Below are positions 46,364 to 55,961 of a DNA stretch of 64,000 nt, one piece after another. Below the pieces are notes generated by a model, which saw only the letters and a program-made list of their open reading frames with translations, searched no databases and had not been told where the DNA came from. Within the stretch, counting starts at the first letter, position 1. The number at the start of each line of letters is the position of its first letter. The translations under genes were made by a program, and so were the position numbers. This DNA comes from Acholeplasmataceae bacterium (GTDB taxonomy: Bacteria; Bacillota_I; Bacilli_A; ML615J-28; CAG-698), in NCBI GenBank assembly GCA_012841865.1, contig DUTX01000093.1, forward strand, positions 18,363-82,362, read 5' to 3'.

Positions 46364-48460
46364 ATGGGAGAAGAACTGAAAAGAAATAAATACCTATATT
46401 TGACTGCATATTTTGGCTTAAACATCTTGATGTGTTATCTTTTAACCTCTAATTTGATTCTCAAGGATTTAAGCCCTTTTCCGCGTGATTTTTTTATGTA
46501 TGTTAACAGTCTTTTTGGCGATTTAGGTTTCCTTTTACTTTTTTTTGCGTTAGCAGTTTTAATCTTTAAAACTGATTATAGCCGGGCAAAATTCCTTATG
46601 ATTGTTTCTGTTATTTTTGGAATTCTATTTTTAGGAATTTCCATCTACTTTCAGTATTACGGCATGTTTTTCTCCTTTTATAATCTGGCTACCTTTTCAG
46701 CAACCGGAGGGGGGCATGCGCTGGGATTTCTGCTTGGTTCACTTTGGACTTTATTAAAACAGGCTAATTACTTTTTTTTCTCTTCCGCAATCCTCATAAT
46801 TATTCTTTTTATTGTTATTTTTTATCGTAAAAGAAAAGATGAATCTTTCCGAAAAGGATCCTTGATTTCCGGAATCAAGAGGGTTTATGTCGGTTTGGGT
46901 TTTTTTGTATTTGGAATCTTGATGATGACAAGCAGCCTTGGTGCTTATAAAGTTAATATTGAAAATACTTGGTATCAAGATAATGCAACACCTTTATACG
47001 GAACCGAAGCAGTCGGGCTTTTTAATTACTATGTTTATGATGCTTACAACTATTACGTCCTTAGAAAAGAAGGTTATTCGGACGATATCATTGAAGTACT
47101 TAAGGAGAAGTTGGAAGATTACAAGAATCCGGAATATAAAAGTCCGATTGACGACCGCGTTACTCTTAACAATGATTATGAAAATCTCTTTGCTGGAAAG
47201 AATTTGTTGTTGATTCAAGTTGAGTCCTTAAATAATTTTGTGATTGGACTTGAAATTGAAGTTGACGGCGAGTATGTAGAAGTAACACCGAATCTGAACA
47301 AACTGGTGAATAATTCGATTTATTTTAACAATCATTATACAACCGTCGGTATCGGCAACACTTCGGATGCGGAATTTACAGCACTTACGGGGCTCTATCC
47401 ACGGGGATACAACTATACTATTTATGAATATAATAATGTGGAATACCAGACGCTTCCGAAGTTGTTTTCAAAAAAAGGTTATGGTACTTTTTCCATGCAT
47501 GCCAATACCGGAGATTTCTATGACCGTTCTTCGCTCCATCCAAGACTCTATGGTTTTGATTATCATATCGGAAAAGAGCAAATGGAAATCGATGAAAAAG
47601 ATTTGATTCATAGTTGGCTTAACGATGAAGTGTTTTTAAAAAATGTTATTAATTTAATGCAAGAAGAAAGCACCGACGGTCCGGTGTTTACCTTTGCGAT
47701 TACTATTTCCTGTCATACGCCCTACAACGTGCCTGAAGAAAGAAAAAAGGAAGAGACGCTCTTTCCGGGGAAAGAAAATTTACTTCCGGAAAACTTTATT
47801 CTGAGCCGCAATTTTGCTCTTAATGAACAACTTGTCGGTTATCTTGAACATGTCAGTTATACCGATTATGCATTAGGTAAGGCACTTGCATATCTTGAAG
47901 AAAGCGGCATGGCGGAAGATACTGTCGTTGTTCTTTATGGCGACCACGGTAGTGGTATCGTCGATGTCAGTCAGATGTTTTACGAAAATCCGGAACTCTT
48001 TAAAAATTCGGTCAATCCAAATATAACTTTAGAAGAAAACGAAATCTCCCGCAAGTTACTGGAAAGGAAAATGCTTGCTCAAGTGCCGATGATTATTTAT
48101 GATCCTTCCGGCGCCAGTCATGAGATTCTTCCCCCACAAACAATTTCGCTTGTAAGGTCTCATAGTTCTATCAGCAGAACGCTTGCTAATTTATTTGGAC
48201 TTGATCCCACTTATTATTTCGGAATAAACGCTTTGTCCGATACGCTTACTTTCGCCTATAATCCTCGGAATTTTGATATTTTTGCTGATGGGTTGATAAT
48301 CTCAGGCCAGTCAATTGATTTCGTGATTGAAAAAGAGTATCAAGAATTTTATGATTTGGAGAAGTTGGAAAAGGTTGTGGAGGCTTTTCGAAAACAAAAA
48401 GATTTCAACGATAAACTATTGAAATCAGAAATCTTTCCGAAAATAACGAATAAAAGTTAA
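46364..48460 (+). CDS. Sulfatase-family phosphoglycerol transferase (LtaS-like)
   Basis: A 698-residue protein with about five N-terminal membrane segments and a C-terminal extracellular alkaline-phosphatase-fold domain. It probably moves glycerol phosphate from phosphatidylglycerol to a glycolipid or polymer, as LtaS does. Active-site features are Glu286 (QVESLNN), the catalytic Thr333 (GIGNTSDAEF), and Asp527-His528 (YGDHGSG). AAGGTGA precedes the ATG at 46364; a TTG at 46355 is rejected. It ends with a strong terminator. Whether it makes lipoteichoic acid here is inference. Confidence 0.88.
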   Translation: MGEELKRNKYLYLTAYFGLNILMCYLLTSNLILKDLSPFPRDFFMYVNSLFGDLGFLLLFFALAVLIFKTDYSRAKFLMIVSVIFGILFLGISIYFQYYGMFFSFYNLATFSATGGGHALGFLLGSLWTLLKQANYFFFSSAILIIILFIVIFYRKRKDESFRKGSLISGIKRVYVGLGFFVFGILMMTSSLGAYKVNIENTWYQDNATPLYGTEAVGLFNYYVYDAYNYYVLRKEGYSDDIIEVLKEKLEDYKNPEYKSPIDDRVTLNNDYENLFAGKNLLLIQVESLNNFVIGLEIEVDGEYVEVTPNLNKLVNNSIYFNNHYTTVGIGNTSDAEFTALTGLYPRGYNYTIYEYNNVEYQTLPKLFSKKGYGTFSMHANTGDFYDRSSLHPRLYGFDYHIGKEQMEIDEKDLIHSWLNDEVFLKNVINLMQEESTDGPVFTFAITISCHTPYNVPEERKKEETLFPGKENLLPENFILSRNFALNEQLVGYLEHVSYTDYALGKALAYLEESGMAEDTVVVLYGDHGSGIVDVSQMFYENPELFKNSVNPNITLEENEISRKLLERKMLAQVPMIIYDPSGASHEILPPQTISLVRSHSSISRTLANLFGLDPTYYFGINALSDTLTFAYNPRNFDIFADGLIISGQSIDFVIEKEYQEFYDLEKLEKVVEAFRKQKDFNDKLLKSEIFPKITNKS

Positions 48461-48479
48461 TTTGCTTTTATTCGTTTTT
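48446..48479 (+). terminator. Terminator of the LtaS-type operon
   Basis: A perfect 11-base stem ACGAATAAAAG/CTTTTATTCGT with an 8-base loop and TTTT after it. The left arm lies in the last codons, so the stop codon is inside the hairpin. Confidence 0.9.
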
Positions 48480-48486
48480 ATATTAC

Positions 48487-48515
48487 TTTATCTAAATTTA
48501 GAATTTTGGTATAAT
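48487..48515 (+). promoter_or_regulatory. Promoter of the hydrolase/Mur/Ddl operon
   Basis: TTTATC (48487-48492), 17 bases and TATAAT (48510-48515) preceded by TGG. The layout repeats that of 23168. Confidence 0.65.
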
Positions 48516-48560
48516 AATATTGAATCGTATACTTCTTTCTTGGGATTCATATAATTAAGT

Positions 48561-49334
48561 ATGAATGTAAAGCACCTAGAATTAGATTTTGGAAAGATGT
48601 TTTATTATTTATCCGGCACGGGTAAAACAATTGTTTTCTTACATGGTTGGGGACAAAGTTCTGATGCATTCAAAAAGATTATTCCACATTTTGAAAATGA
48701 TTACGCGGTTTTAAGAATTGACTTACCAGGTTTTGGTATGAGCTCTGATCCTCTTTATCCCTTGAGTCTTGATGATTATGTAGAAGGAGTCAGAAAATTA
48801 TTTGCAGAGTTAAAGTTAGATAATCCGATAATCATCGCTCATTCATTCGGGGGCAGAATCGGAATCCGTTATGCAAGCAAATATCCTCTCAGTGCTTTAA
48901 TCCTGGTTAGTTCCGCCGGAATCAGAAAACGAAGTTTATTTCGTTTTCTTAAAATCTATTTCTATAAAGTTAAAAAACTTATTTTTAAAATCATTTCCAA
49001 AGCAAAATATCAAAAGCTAATCAAAAATAGCGGCTCCCGAGATTTTCGCTTGGCATCCCCTGTAATGAAGTGGACGCTTTCGAAAGTTATTGCGGAAGAT
49101 TTGAGGCGAGATTTAAAGAATGTAAACGCGAAAACATATTTATTTTGGGGAATTCATGATCAAGAAACACCGTATGAAGATGCAATTTTAATGAAAAAGT
49201 TGCTTTTGGATGCGAAATTGATTCCTTTTTACGAAAGCGGACATTTTTGTTATCTGGATGAGGAAAGAAAATTTATTAAGACATTAAAAAATATTTTATT
49301 AGAGGAAGATTTATGGAAACATTCAAGAACATAA
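48561..49334 (+). CDS. Alpha/beta hydrolase
   Basis: A 257-residue alpha/beta hydrolase. The oxyanion region is FLHGWGQSSDAF, and the catalytic triad is Ser95 (AHSFGG), Asp200 (GIHDQETP) and His228 (SGHFCYL). No signal peptide. The central cap is Lys-rich (FRFLKIYFYKVKKLIFKII), which could associate with membrane. The substrate is unknown. Ribosome-binding sequence before the ATG is poor, which makes the start less certain. It overlaps the next gene by 22 bases, so the products probably act together. Confidence 0.88.
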   Translation: MNVKHLELDFGKMFYYLSGTGKTIVFLHGWGQSSDAFKKIIPHFENDYAVLRIDLPGFGMSSDPLYPLSLDDYVEGVRKLFAELKLDNPIIIAHSFGGRIGIRYASKYPLSALILVSSAGIRKRSLFRFLKIYFYKVKKLIFKIISKAKYQKLIKNSGSRDFRLASPVMKWTLSKVIAEDLRRDLKNVNAKTYLFWGIHDQETPYEDAILMKKLLLDAKLIPFYESGHFCYLDEERKFIKTLKNILLEEDLWKHSRT

Positions 49335-50863
49335 TCGAATATTTTTCTTTATTTATGACAGCGGTCATGCTGGTTTTGATAACGAATAAAACCTTGCAGA
49401 TTTTTCAACAATCTCATTATCAATTTCGGAGTTTCAAGAAAAACATTAAACATTATTATCTGAAAGATCCGAGTAATTTTTGGCCGCCTTACATATTCTT
49501 TTTCTTTTATTTGCATCTTTGGTATATTCAGTTAATTTACGGAATCTATCTTGGGGTTCTCATTTTCTTTAAGGTACGCAGGAAATCAATTTTAAAACTG
49601 AAGTTTACCGCCCGCATTAAAAGAATTTACTTTTTGTTGATAATTACTAATACCTTAATCGCAAGTGTTTTAAGTTGGCAGGCTAAATTACCGCATTTAG
49701 GTTCAGCGGTCGCTTTCTTATTTCTGATTACACCTTTTATAGTTTATTTTACAGCCTTACTCATTCAGCCCTTAGAGATTTTAATTTCTTCAATGCACCT
49801 TTGCAGGGCTAAAAGAAAGCTTGTCAAGATAGAACCGGTTATAATCGGTATCACCGGCAGTTACGGCAAAACAGGAACGAAAAATATTCTTTTTTCCTTT
49901 CTCCAAGATAAATACATGGTCCTACCGAGCCCCGCTTCTTATAATACTATGAACGGCCTTGCTTTAACCATTAACCGCAAACTAAAAAAATATCATGAAG
50001 TTTTGATTGCGGAGATGGGGGCGACGGAGATGAAGGACATTGAAAAACTGGTTAAATTTATCCGCCCGAAGTATGGTATCATTACCGCAATCGGTCCTCA
50101 ACATTTAGAAACATTTAAGTCAATTGAGAATATCTTAACTGAAAAAACTAAACTAATACAGGGACTACCGGGGACAGGAATTGCGATAGTGAATTTTGAT
50201 AATGATTATTTAAGAAACTATTCTTTTAATTCGAAATGCCGAATCGTCAGTTTTGGTTTAAGAGAAGGTGTTGATTATCAAGCTCGGGATGTAAAAACAG
50301 ATTTATCCGGAATCAGTTTTAAAACTAAGTATAAAAACAAAGAAATCGAGCTTCGGACGCGGTTGCTCGGGTTTCATAATCTCTATAATATCTTAGCTGC
50401 TTTTGCACTTGCATCTGAGCTTGGAATTCCGGAAAGTGAACTTATTTACCAAACCTCTGTTTTAGAGCCTGTAGAAAACAGATTGACACTTCGCGAGGAA
50501 GGCGATTTGGTGATATTGGATGATTCGTTTAATTCAAATCCGGAAGGATTTAAAAATGCTCTGGATGTGCTTTCAAAATTTAATAAATTTAAGATTCTGA
50601 TTACTCCGGGAATAGTTGAGGGGGGCAAAGAAGAATCAAAAATAAATCTTGGGCTTGCGGAAAAGATCTCCGCAGTATGCGATTTAGTTATTCTGATAAA
50701 AACAAAAGCTTCTTTATCTATCAAAAAAGGCCTTGATGAACATAGTTATCAGGATGTGAAGGTTGTAGAAGATTTCCGGAAAGCCATTAAATTTGTCAAG
50801 GAAAACTATCCAGATGCTGCTGTTTTGATAGAAAACGACATCACTGACATTTATAAAATTTAG
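49313..50863 (+). CDS. Membrane-anchored MurF-type Mur ligase
   Basis: A 516-residue protein. Residues 1-165 contain about four hydrophobic segments (near 10-30, 60-86, 106-122 and 131-150) followed by a full Mur ligase. The P-loop is GITGSYGKT (179-187), the acceptor region is AEMGATEMKDI, the metal-binding loop has HLETFKSIENILTEKTK, and the C domain has DDSFNSNPEGF. MurF proper is soluble and adds D-Ala-D-Ala, so a membrane version suggests work on a lipid-linked or surface polymer. It is overlapped upstream by the hydrolase and followed 11 bases on by a Ddl-like gene. Confidence 0.82.
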   Translation: METFKNIIEYFSLFMTAVMLVLITNKTLQIFQQSHYQFRSFKKNIKHYYLKDPSNFWPPYIFFFFYLHLWYIQLIYGIYLGVLIFFKVRRKSILKLKFTARIKRIYFLLIITNTLIASVLSWQAKLPHLGSAVAFLFLITPFIVYFTALLIQPLEILISSMHLCRAKRKLVKIEPVIIGITGSYGKTGTKNILFSFLQDKYMVLPSPASYNTMNGLALTINRKLKKYHEVLIAEMGATEMKDIEKLVKFIRPKYGIITAIGPQHLETFKSIENILTEKTKLIQGLPGTGIAIVNFDNDYLRNYSFNSKCRIVSFGLREGVDYQARDVKTDLSGISFKTKYKNKEIELRTRLLGFHNLYNILAAFALASELGIPESELIYQTSVLEPVENRLTLREEGDLVILDDSFNSNPEGFKNALDVLSKFNKFKILITPGIVEGGKEESKINLGLAEKISAVCDLVILIKTKASLSIKKGLDEHSYQDVKVVEDFRKAIKFVKENYPDAAVLIENDITDIYKI

Positions 50864-50874
50864 GGGGAGAAAGT

Positions 50875-51993
50875 TTGAAAAAAAGAATTGGGATTGTCTT
50901 TGGTGGAAACTCAGTGGAACATGAAATCTCAATTTTATCATTAATACAAGCAAGTCATGCAATTGATACAAGTAAATACGAAGTCCTGCCGATTTATTTG
51001 ACCAAGGAAGGGGAGTTTTGGGTAGGACCAGAGTTCACAAATTTAAAAACCTTTCAAAAGAAAAAAATCAAACATTATCAGGTTGCTTTTTATAAAAAGA
51101 ATGGAGAGCTCCGTTTAAAGGGAACTAGTTTCCTACCTTTTAAGTACAGGAAACCTTTAGAATTGATTATTCCGATTGTACACGGAAAGAATGTTGAAGA
51201 CGGAAGTCTGGCAGGATTCTTTAAGATTTTTGATACAGCGTATGCGAGTTCCGATATACTTCCGGCTGCACTCTTTCAAAATAAGCATTATACAAAAAAA
51301 ATCTTGTCTTTTGACGGTTTACCCGTGCTTCCTTATCTTTATTGTACAATTTCCGACTATAAGAAAAACCCGGATTCTGTACTCGAAGAAATTGAAAAGT
51401 TAAATTTTCCGGTTATCATTAAACCAGTATCGCTTGGCTCTAGTATTGGAATCAAAGTTGCGGAAAACAAAGAAGAGTTACAGCGGGCAATCAATTACGC
51501 TTTAAAATACGAAGATTATTTCATTGTAGAGAGGAAGCTTGCTCATTTTCGGGAGTTTAATCAGGCGCTCTTAGAAAGAGACGGGGATTATGAATTGTCG
51601 GCTATTGAGGAAGTCAAATCGGAAAATAGTTTTTTGACTTTCTCTGATAAATATCTCCCTTCAACCTCCAAACATGAAATACCCGCTCTCATTTCAACAA
51701 AACTCCGGGCGGAAATCAGCCGAATCAGTATGGAGATGGCAAGGAATTATTGTTTTAGAGGGGTTGTTCGGATTGATTATTTATATGATCTTAGTGAAAA
51801 GAAAATTTATGTGAACGAGGTTAATACAATCCCGGGATCGCTTGCTTATTATCTATTTGAAGAGCAACTTAGTTATCCGGACTTAATTGATGTTTTGATT
51901 AAATCTGCTTTTAGAGCCAAATATCGGCAGGATTTAAAACTAAATTCTTTTGCTTCAATGGTTTTATCGACAACTAAACTTTTAAAGAAGTAG
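50875..51993 (+). CDS. D-Ala-D-Ala ligase-like ATP-grasp protein
   Basis: A 372-residue ATP-grasp protein of the Ddl family, starting with TTG after AGGGGGA. The N-terminal GGNSVEHEIS (10-19) and the HGKNVEDGSLAG loop match Ddl, and KPVSLGSSIG is the ATP-binding segment. The metal/product site NEVNTIPGSLAYYLFE (from Asn314) departs from the usual NEINTMPGFTxxS, losing the Phe-Thr and Ser. So its second substrate may differ from D-Ala. It is the last gene of the triad and could feed the adjacent Mur ligase. Confidence 0.85.
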   Translation: MKKRIGIVFGGNSVEHEISILSLIQASHAIDTSKYEVLPIYLTKEGEFWVGPEFTNLKTFQKKKIKHYQVAFYKKNGELRLKGTSFLPFKYRKPLELIIPIVHGKNVEDGSLAGFFKIFDTAYASSDILPAALFQNKHYTKKILSFDGLPVLPYLYCTISDYKKNPDSVLEEIEKLNFPVIIKPVSLGSSIGIKVAENKEELQRAINYALKYEDYFIVERKLAHFREFNQALLERDGDYELSAIEEVKSENSFLTFSDKYLPSTSKHEIPALISTKLRAEISRISMEMARNYCFRGVVRIDYLYDLSEKKIYVNEVNTIPGSLAYYLFEEQLSYPDLIDVLIKSAFRAKYRQDLKLNSFASMVLSTTKLLKK

Positions 51994-52014
51994 TTCGGAA
52001 ACGGACTACTTTTT
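51988..52014 (+). terminator. Terminator of the hydrolase/Mur/Ddl operon
   Basis: Stem AAGTAGTTCG/CGGACTACTT (one wobble) with a GAAA loop and TTTTT. The left arm overlaps the stop codon. Confidence 0.88.
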
Positions 52015-52047
52015 ACTTGATTTTTAAGGAAAGATGAAGTATATTTA

Positions 52048-52056
52048 TGGTATAAT
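52048..52056 (+). promoter_or_regulatory. Extended -10 promoter of tilS
   Basis: TGGTATAAT lies 16 bases before the ATG at 52072. No clear -35 is visible. Confidence 0.5.
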
Positions 52057-52071
52057 ATTTTTAGGTGAAAT

Positions 52072-53397
52072 ATGGACAAGGTATTAATTAATTTTTTTAA
52101 AAATAATAATTTAAAATTTAAGAATAAAACTTTTGTTTTGGCGATTTCAACCGGGGTTGACTCCATGGTTATGCTGCAGGCATTTTTAAATTTAAAAGAT
52201 AAATTTGCACTCAAATTGCATGTTGCTCATTATAACCATCGAATGCGGATGCAATCTGAAGTTGAAGAAGAGTTTTTAAAAGAATATTGTTTAAAGAATG
52301 ATATTTCCTGCAATGTTGAAAGCTTGCAGGAAGATGCAACTGGAAACTTTCAAAGTTTCGCAAGAACCAAGCGTTACGAATTTTTTTATAAGGTTTGCGC
52401 AAGTTTACAGGCCGACTATCTAGTGCTTGCTCATCATGCGGATGACAATATCGAAACAATTTTAATGCGGATTATTCGCGGCAGCAACCTGAAAGGTTAT
52501 TCAGGGATGGATGAAGTTGTTCCTTTTCATAATTCGTTGTTGATTCGTCCCTTTCTTAGAACCGCAAAATCAGAGTTGATAAATTATGCAAATCTACATA
52601 AACTAAAATATTATCAGGACGAATCTAATTTTGATGATATCTATACACGCAACAGGATTCGCAAAGAAATTGTCCCCGTTCTCTATAACGAAGATCAAAA
52701 TGTGTACCTAAAATTTCAAGATTTTTCAGAAACGCTGAAAGAAGCCAATAAACTCTTGGAAGAAAAGGTAAACAACTTTTTAAACATAACCATCAAAGGG
52801 GTAAACTATGTTAACTTTTCGCTTCTGGAATTCTTAAAACTAAATAATTTTCTTAGGATTGAGGTTTTATTTAAATTACTTAAAGAATATGAACTTTCAA
52901 AAAGTGCTATAGAAGAAATCTTAAAACTAATTTTATCTACAAAGAAAAATTTAAAAGTTCACTTCAAAAATCAATTTACCTTCGTAAAGGAGTATAATAA
53001 GATTTCCTTTTATCGAGGTCTGATTGAGACTCCAAAATTTGATGTTTTAATCATAGGTCCCGGCACCTATCAGTTGAGTGACAAGATTTCGGTAAATGTT
53101 ATAAAAAAAGACAGTATCGATATTCCCAATTATGCTGATTTGTGGTATAATACTAATATGTTGCCGATTAGACTGAGGAATCGAAAACCCGGCGACAAAA
53201 TTTTAATTGAAACAGGATATAAAAAAGTTAAGGATCTTTTAATTGACAAAAAGATCGGTATTTTAGAAAGAGAACAAGTCATAATATGTGAGAAGGACAA
53301 AGAAATATTGGCAGTTCTCGGAATCAGAAAAAGTTCAGTTCTAAAACAAATGAAGAATAATGATATAATAATAAAGGTGGAAAGAAAAGATGGATAG
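52072..53397 (+). CDS. tilS: tRNA(Ile) lysidine synthetase
   Basis: Modifies the wobble cytidine of tRNA(Ile) CAU to lysidine so that it reads AUA. The PP-loop is STGVDS (residues 26-31), with Thr in place of the usual Gly as in many Lactobacillales. The ARTKRYEFF and TRNRIRKEIVPVL motifs are intact, and the 441-residue length allows the C-terminal domains. AGGTGAA precedes the ATG. It heads tilS-hpt-ftsH as in Bacillus and overlaps hpt by 8 bases. Confidence 0.96.
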   Translation: MDKVLINFFKNNNLKFKNKTFVLAISTGVDSMVMLQAFLNLKDKFALKLHVAHYNHRMRMQSEVEEEFLKEYCLKNDISCNVESLQEDATGNFQSFARTKRYEFFYKVCASLQADYLVLAHHADDNIETILMRIIRGSNLKGYSGMDEVVPFHNSLLIRPFLRTAKSELINYANLHKLKYYQDESNFDDIYTRNRIRKEIVPVLYNEDQNVYLKFQDFSETLKEANKLLEEKVNNFLNITIKGVNYVNFSLLEFLKLNNFLRIEVLFKLLKEYELSKSAIEEILKLILSTKKNLKVHFKNQFTFVKEYNKISFYRGLIETPKFDVLIIGPGTYQLSDKISVNVIKKDSIDIPNYADLWYNTNMLPIRLRNRKPGDKILIETGYKKVKDLLIDKKIGILEREQVIICEKDKEILAVLGIRKSSVLKQMKNNDIIIKVERKDG

Positions 53398-53926
53398 TTT
53401 TGTTGAAGAAGTATTGTTGGAACATAAAGATATTGTTGATATTTGTAATCGATTAGGTAAAGAACTTACCGCTGATTATCAGGATAAAAGGCCAATTTTG
53501 GTTGGTTTGTTGAAAGGAAGCATTCCCTTTTTGGCTGAGTTGATTAAACATATCAAATGTGATCTTGAGATTGACTTTATGCAAGCTTCCAGTTACGAAG
53601 GAACCAAATCTAAAGGTACGGTTATGGTTCTTAAAGATTTGATTACACCGGTTATTGGCAGACATTTGCTGATTGTAGAAGATATTGTTGATACCGGCTT
53701 TACCCTGCAAGAAGTGATGAATTTGTTGCAGGATCGAGGTGCAGCCAGCATTGAGGTCGTTACTTTGCTTGACAAACCCGCAGGAAGAAAAGTCGACGTA
53801 ACACCGAAATATATCGGGAAAACAATACCCAATAAATTTGTTATTGGATTTGGACTTGATTATAATGAGATATACCGGAATCTTGATTATGTCGGTGTAT
53901 TGAAAGAATCCGTTTACAAGAAATAA
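53390..53926 (+). CDS. hpt: Hypoxanthine phosphoribosyltransferase
   Basis: A purine salvage enzyme of 178 residues. The PRPP-binding motif LLIVEDIVDTGFTL lies at about residues 93-106 (Glu97, Asp98, Asp101), and VGLLKGS is near residue 38. The overlap with tilS and the 10-base gap to ftsH are as in Bacillus, where tilS and hpt products are known to bind and activate ftsH transcription. Whether this occurs here is unknown. Confidence 0.97.
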   Translation: MDSFVEEVLLEHKDIVDICNRLGKELTADYQDKRPILVGLLKGSIPFLAELIKHIKCDLEIDFMQASSYEGTKSKGTVMVLKDLITPVIGRHLLIVEDIVDTGFTLQEVMNLLQDRGAASIEVVTLLDKPAGRKVDVTPKYIGKTIPNKFVIGFGLDYNEIYRNLDYVGVLKESVYKK

Positions 53927-53936
53927 GGAGGATTTG

Positions 53937-55961
53937 ATGGCACAAGGACCACAGAAACAACAGCCTAAACGCGGTTTTAGAACTGATATAGGCGTTATAC
54001 TAATAATAATATTGGTGATTGTAGGAATCTTTTTCTTTATGAGAAATGCGGCTACAGCACCGGACGAACTTGATATTAAAGATTTTGAAACATATTTGGT
54101 AGAAGAAAAAATAAAATCCGTTGATGTCACTCCGGTCGGTGGCGAAAACCTTGGTTGGTTGCGGATAACCGGAAAATATCTGGACGAAGAAGGACGCGAA
54201 CGAAGATATGAAATAATCATTCTTCAAGAACAGTTTATTACCGATTATTATGATCCCATCATAAAAGGTAATGCGGATATAGAATATACCAATACACCGC
54301 GTCAGACGACTGATTGGCTTTCAATTCTAACCTTTATCATTCCGATTGTCTTGTTTGTCGGTTTTATGATTTTCCTATTCCGGAATTCTTCTTCTGGAAG
54401 CAATAAAGCTTTTGATTTTGGAAAATCACGAGCCAGAATGGCAAGGCATTCTAAGGTCACATTTAAAGATGTAGCTGGAGTTGATGAAGAGCGTGAAGAA
54501 CTTGAAGAAATAATTGACTTTCTGAAACATCCACGCAAGTATTTTGAAATCGGAGCTCGGATTCCGAAAGGTGTTTTATTAGTCGGACCTCCGGGAACCG
54601 GTAAGACATTATTAGCGAAAGCGGTCGCAGGAGAAGCGAAAGTACCTTTCTATTCAATTTCAGGTAGTGATTTTGTCGAGATGTTCGTTGGTGTTGGTGC
54701 GAGTCGTGTTCGTGACATGTTTAAAACAGCAAAACAAAATGCACCATGTATCGTCTTTATTGACGAGATTGATGCCGTCGGCCGCCAAAGAGGAGCCGGT
54801 TTGGGCGGAGGCCATGATGAACGCGAACAAACCTTGAACCAATTGTTGGTTGAAATGGACGGATTTGAAGAAAACTCCGGCGTCATTGTTATGGCAGCAA
54901 CAAACCGCGTTGACGTATTGGACCCGGCATTACTCCGTCCGGGACGTTTTGACCGTCAGATTAGAATCTCTAATCCTGATGTTCAAGGACGGACGGCAAT
55001 TCTTAAAGTACATGCTCGTAATAAAAAACTTTCACAGAAAATTAATCTGAATGATATTGCCAAGAGAACACCTGGATTTTCGGGAGCGGATCTTGAGAAC
55101 TTATTGAACGAAGCAGCATTGCTTGCTGCTCGTGAAGGTCGCAGAGAAATTAAAATCTATGATATTGACGAAGCGGTTGACCGGGTATTAATGGGGCCCG
55201 CAAAACGGAGTCGTAAGTATTCCGATACCGAAAAAAGGATTATCGCTTTTCATGAAGCGGGACATGCTGTTCTCGGACTCAAACTCGATAATGCCGATAT
55301 TGTACAAAAGGTGACGATTGTGCCCCGCGGGGAAGCGGGCGGTTATAACCTGATGACTCCCGAAGAAGAACGGTTCTTGCAAACCAAGAACGGTTTGCTT
55401 GATACTATTACCGGACTTTTAGGCGGACGAGTTGCGGAAGAATTGATGACAAACGAAATTACCACAGGCGCTCACAATGACTTCCAAAAAGCAACGCGCA
55501 TTGCCCGGGCGATGGTTACTGAATTCGGTATGAGTAAACTCGGTCCGATTCAATATGAAAGAGCATCCCATGAGGTCTTCTTGGGTCGGGATTATATGAA
55601 GGACAAGAATTTTTCCGATCAGGTGGCTTTGGAAATCGACCAAGCAATCAGAGAGATAATCGATGACGCTTATAAAAAAGCTCAAAAGGTTTTAACTGAA
55701 AACAAGGACCTTTTGATACTGCTTGCAAATCATTTGATTGAAATTGAAACCTTAACGAAGGAAGATATCTATGAGCTTGCGGAAACGGGAAAACTTGCAT
55801 GGTGGGAAAAGAAGAAAGCCAAAGAAGAAGCTGAAAGAATAGCCCAAGAAAAAGAAGAAGAATTGCAAGAAATTTACCGGAAACAACTCAAAGCTATGGA
55901 AGAAGCTAAGAAGCTTACTCAACAAGAAAAATCCGGAGAAGAAGAAAAAAATGAGGCTTGA
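53937..55961 (+). CDS. ftsH: ATP-dependent zinc metalloprotease FtsH
   Basis: A 674-residue membrane AAA+ protease for quality control. The start at 53937 has AAGGAGG 5 bases upstream. Two membrane segments (about residues 18-38 and 125-146) flank an extracytoplasmic domain. Walker A is GPPGTGKT (217-224), the second region of homology has [20 protein letters not shown], and the zinc motif is HEAGH (439-443). The C-terminal 45 residues are Glu/Lys-rich and coiled-coil-like. It overlaps rqcP by 11 bases. Confidence 0.98.
   Translation: MAQGPQKQQPKRGFRTDIGVILIIILVIVGIFFFMRNAATAPDELDIKDFETYLVEEKIKSVDVTPVGGENLGWLRITGKYLDEEGRERRYEIIILQEQFITDYYDPIIKGNADIEYTNTPRQTTDWLSILTFIIPIVLFVGFMIFLFRNSSSGSNKAFDFGKSRARMARHSKVTFKDVAGVDEEREELEEIIDFLKHPRKYFEIGARIPKGVLLVGPPGTGKTLLAKAVAGEAKVPFYSISGSDFVEMFVGVGASRVRDMFKTAKQNAPCIVFIDEIDAVGRQRGAGLGGGHDEREQTLNQLLVEMDGFEENSGVIVMAATNRVDVLDPALLRPGRFDRQIRISNPDVQGRTAILKVHARNKKLSQKINLNDIAKRTPGFSGADLENLLNEAALLAAREGRREIKIYDIDEAVDRVLMGPAKRSRKYSDTEKRIIAFHEAGHAVLGLKLDNADIVQKVTIVPRGEAGGYNLMTPEEERFLQTKNGLLDTITGLLGGRVAEELMTNEITTGAHNDFQKATRIARAMVTEFGMSKLGPIQYERASHEVFLGRDYMKDKNFSDQVALEIDQAIREIIDDAYKKAQKVLTENKDLLILLANHLIEIETLTKEDIYELAETGKLAWWEKKKAKEEAERIAQEKEEELQEIYRKQLKAMEEAKKLTQQEKSGEEEKNEA

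Noticed and set aside
53453..54220. Long reverse-strand open frame of 255 codons opposite hpt and ftsH
   Set aside because: It is antisense to two clear genes, has no ribosome-binding site and no family resemblance; its Ser/Ile/Phe-rich composition is that of a shadow frame.
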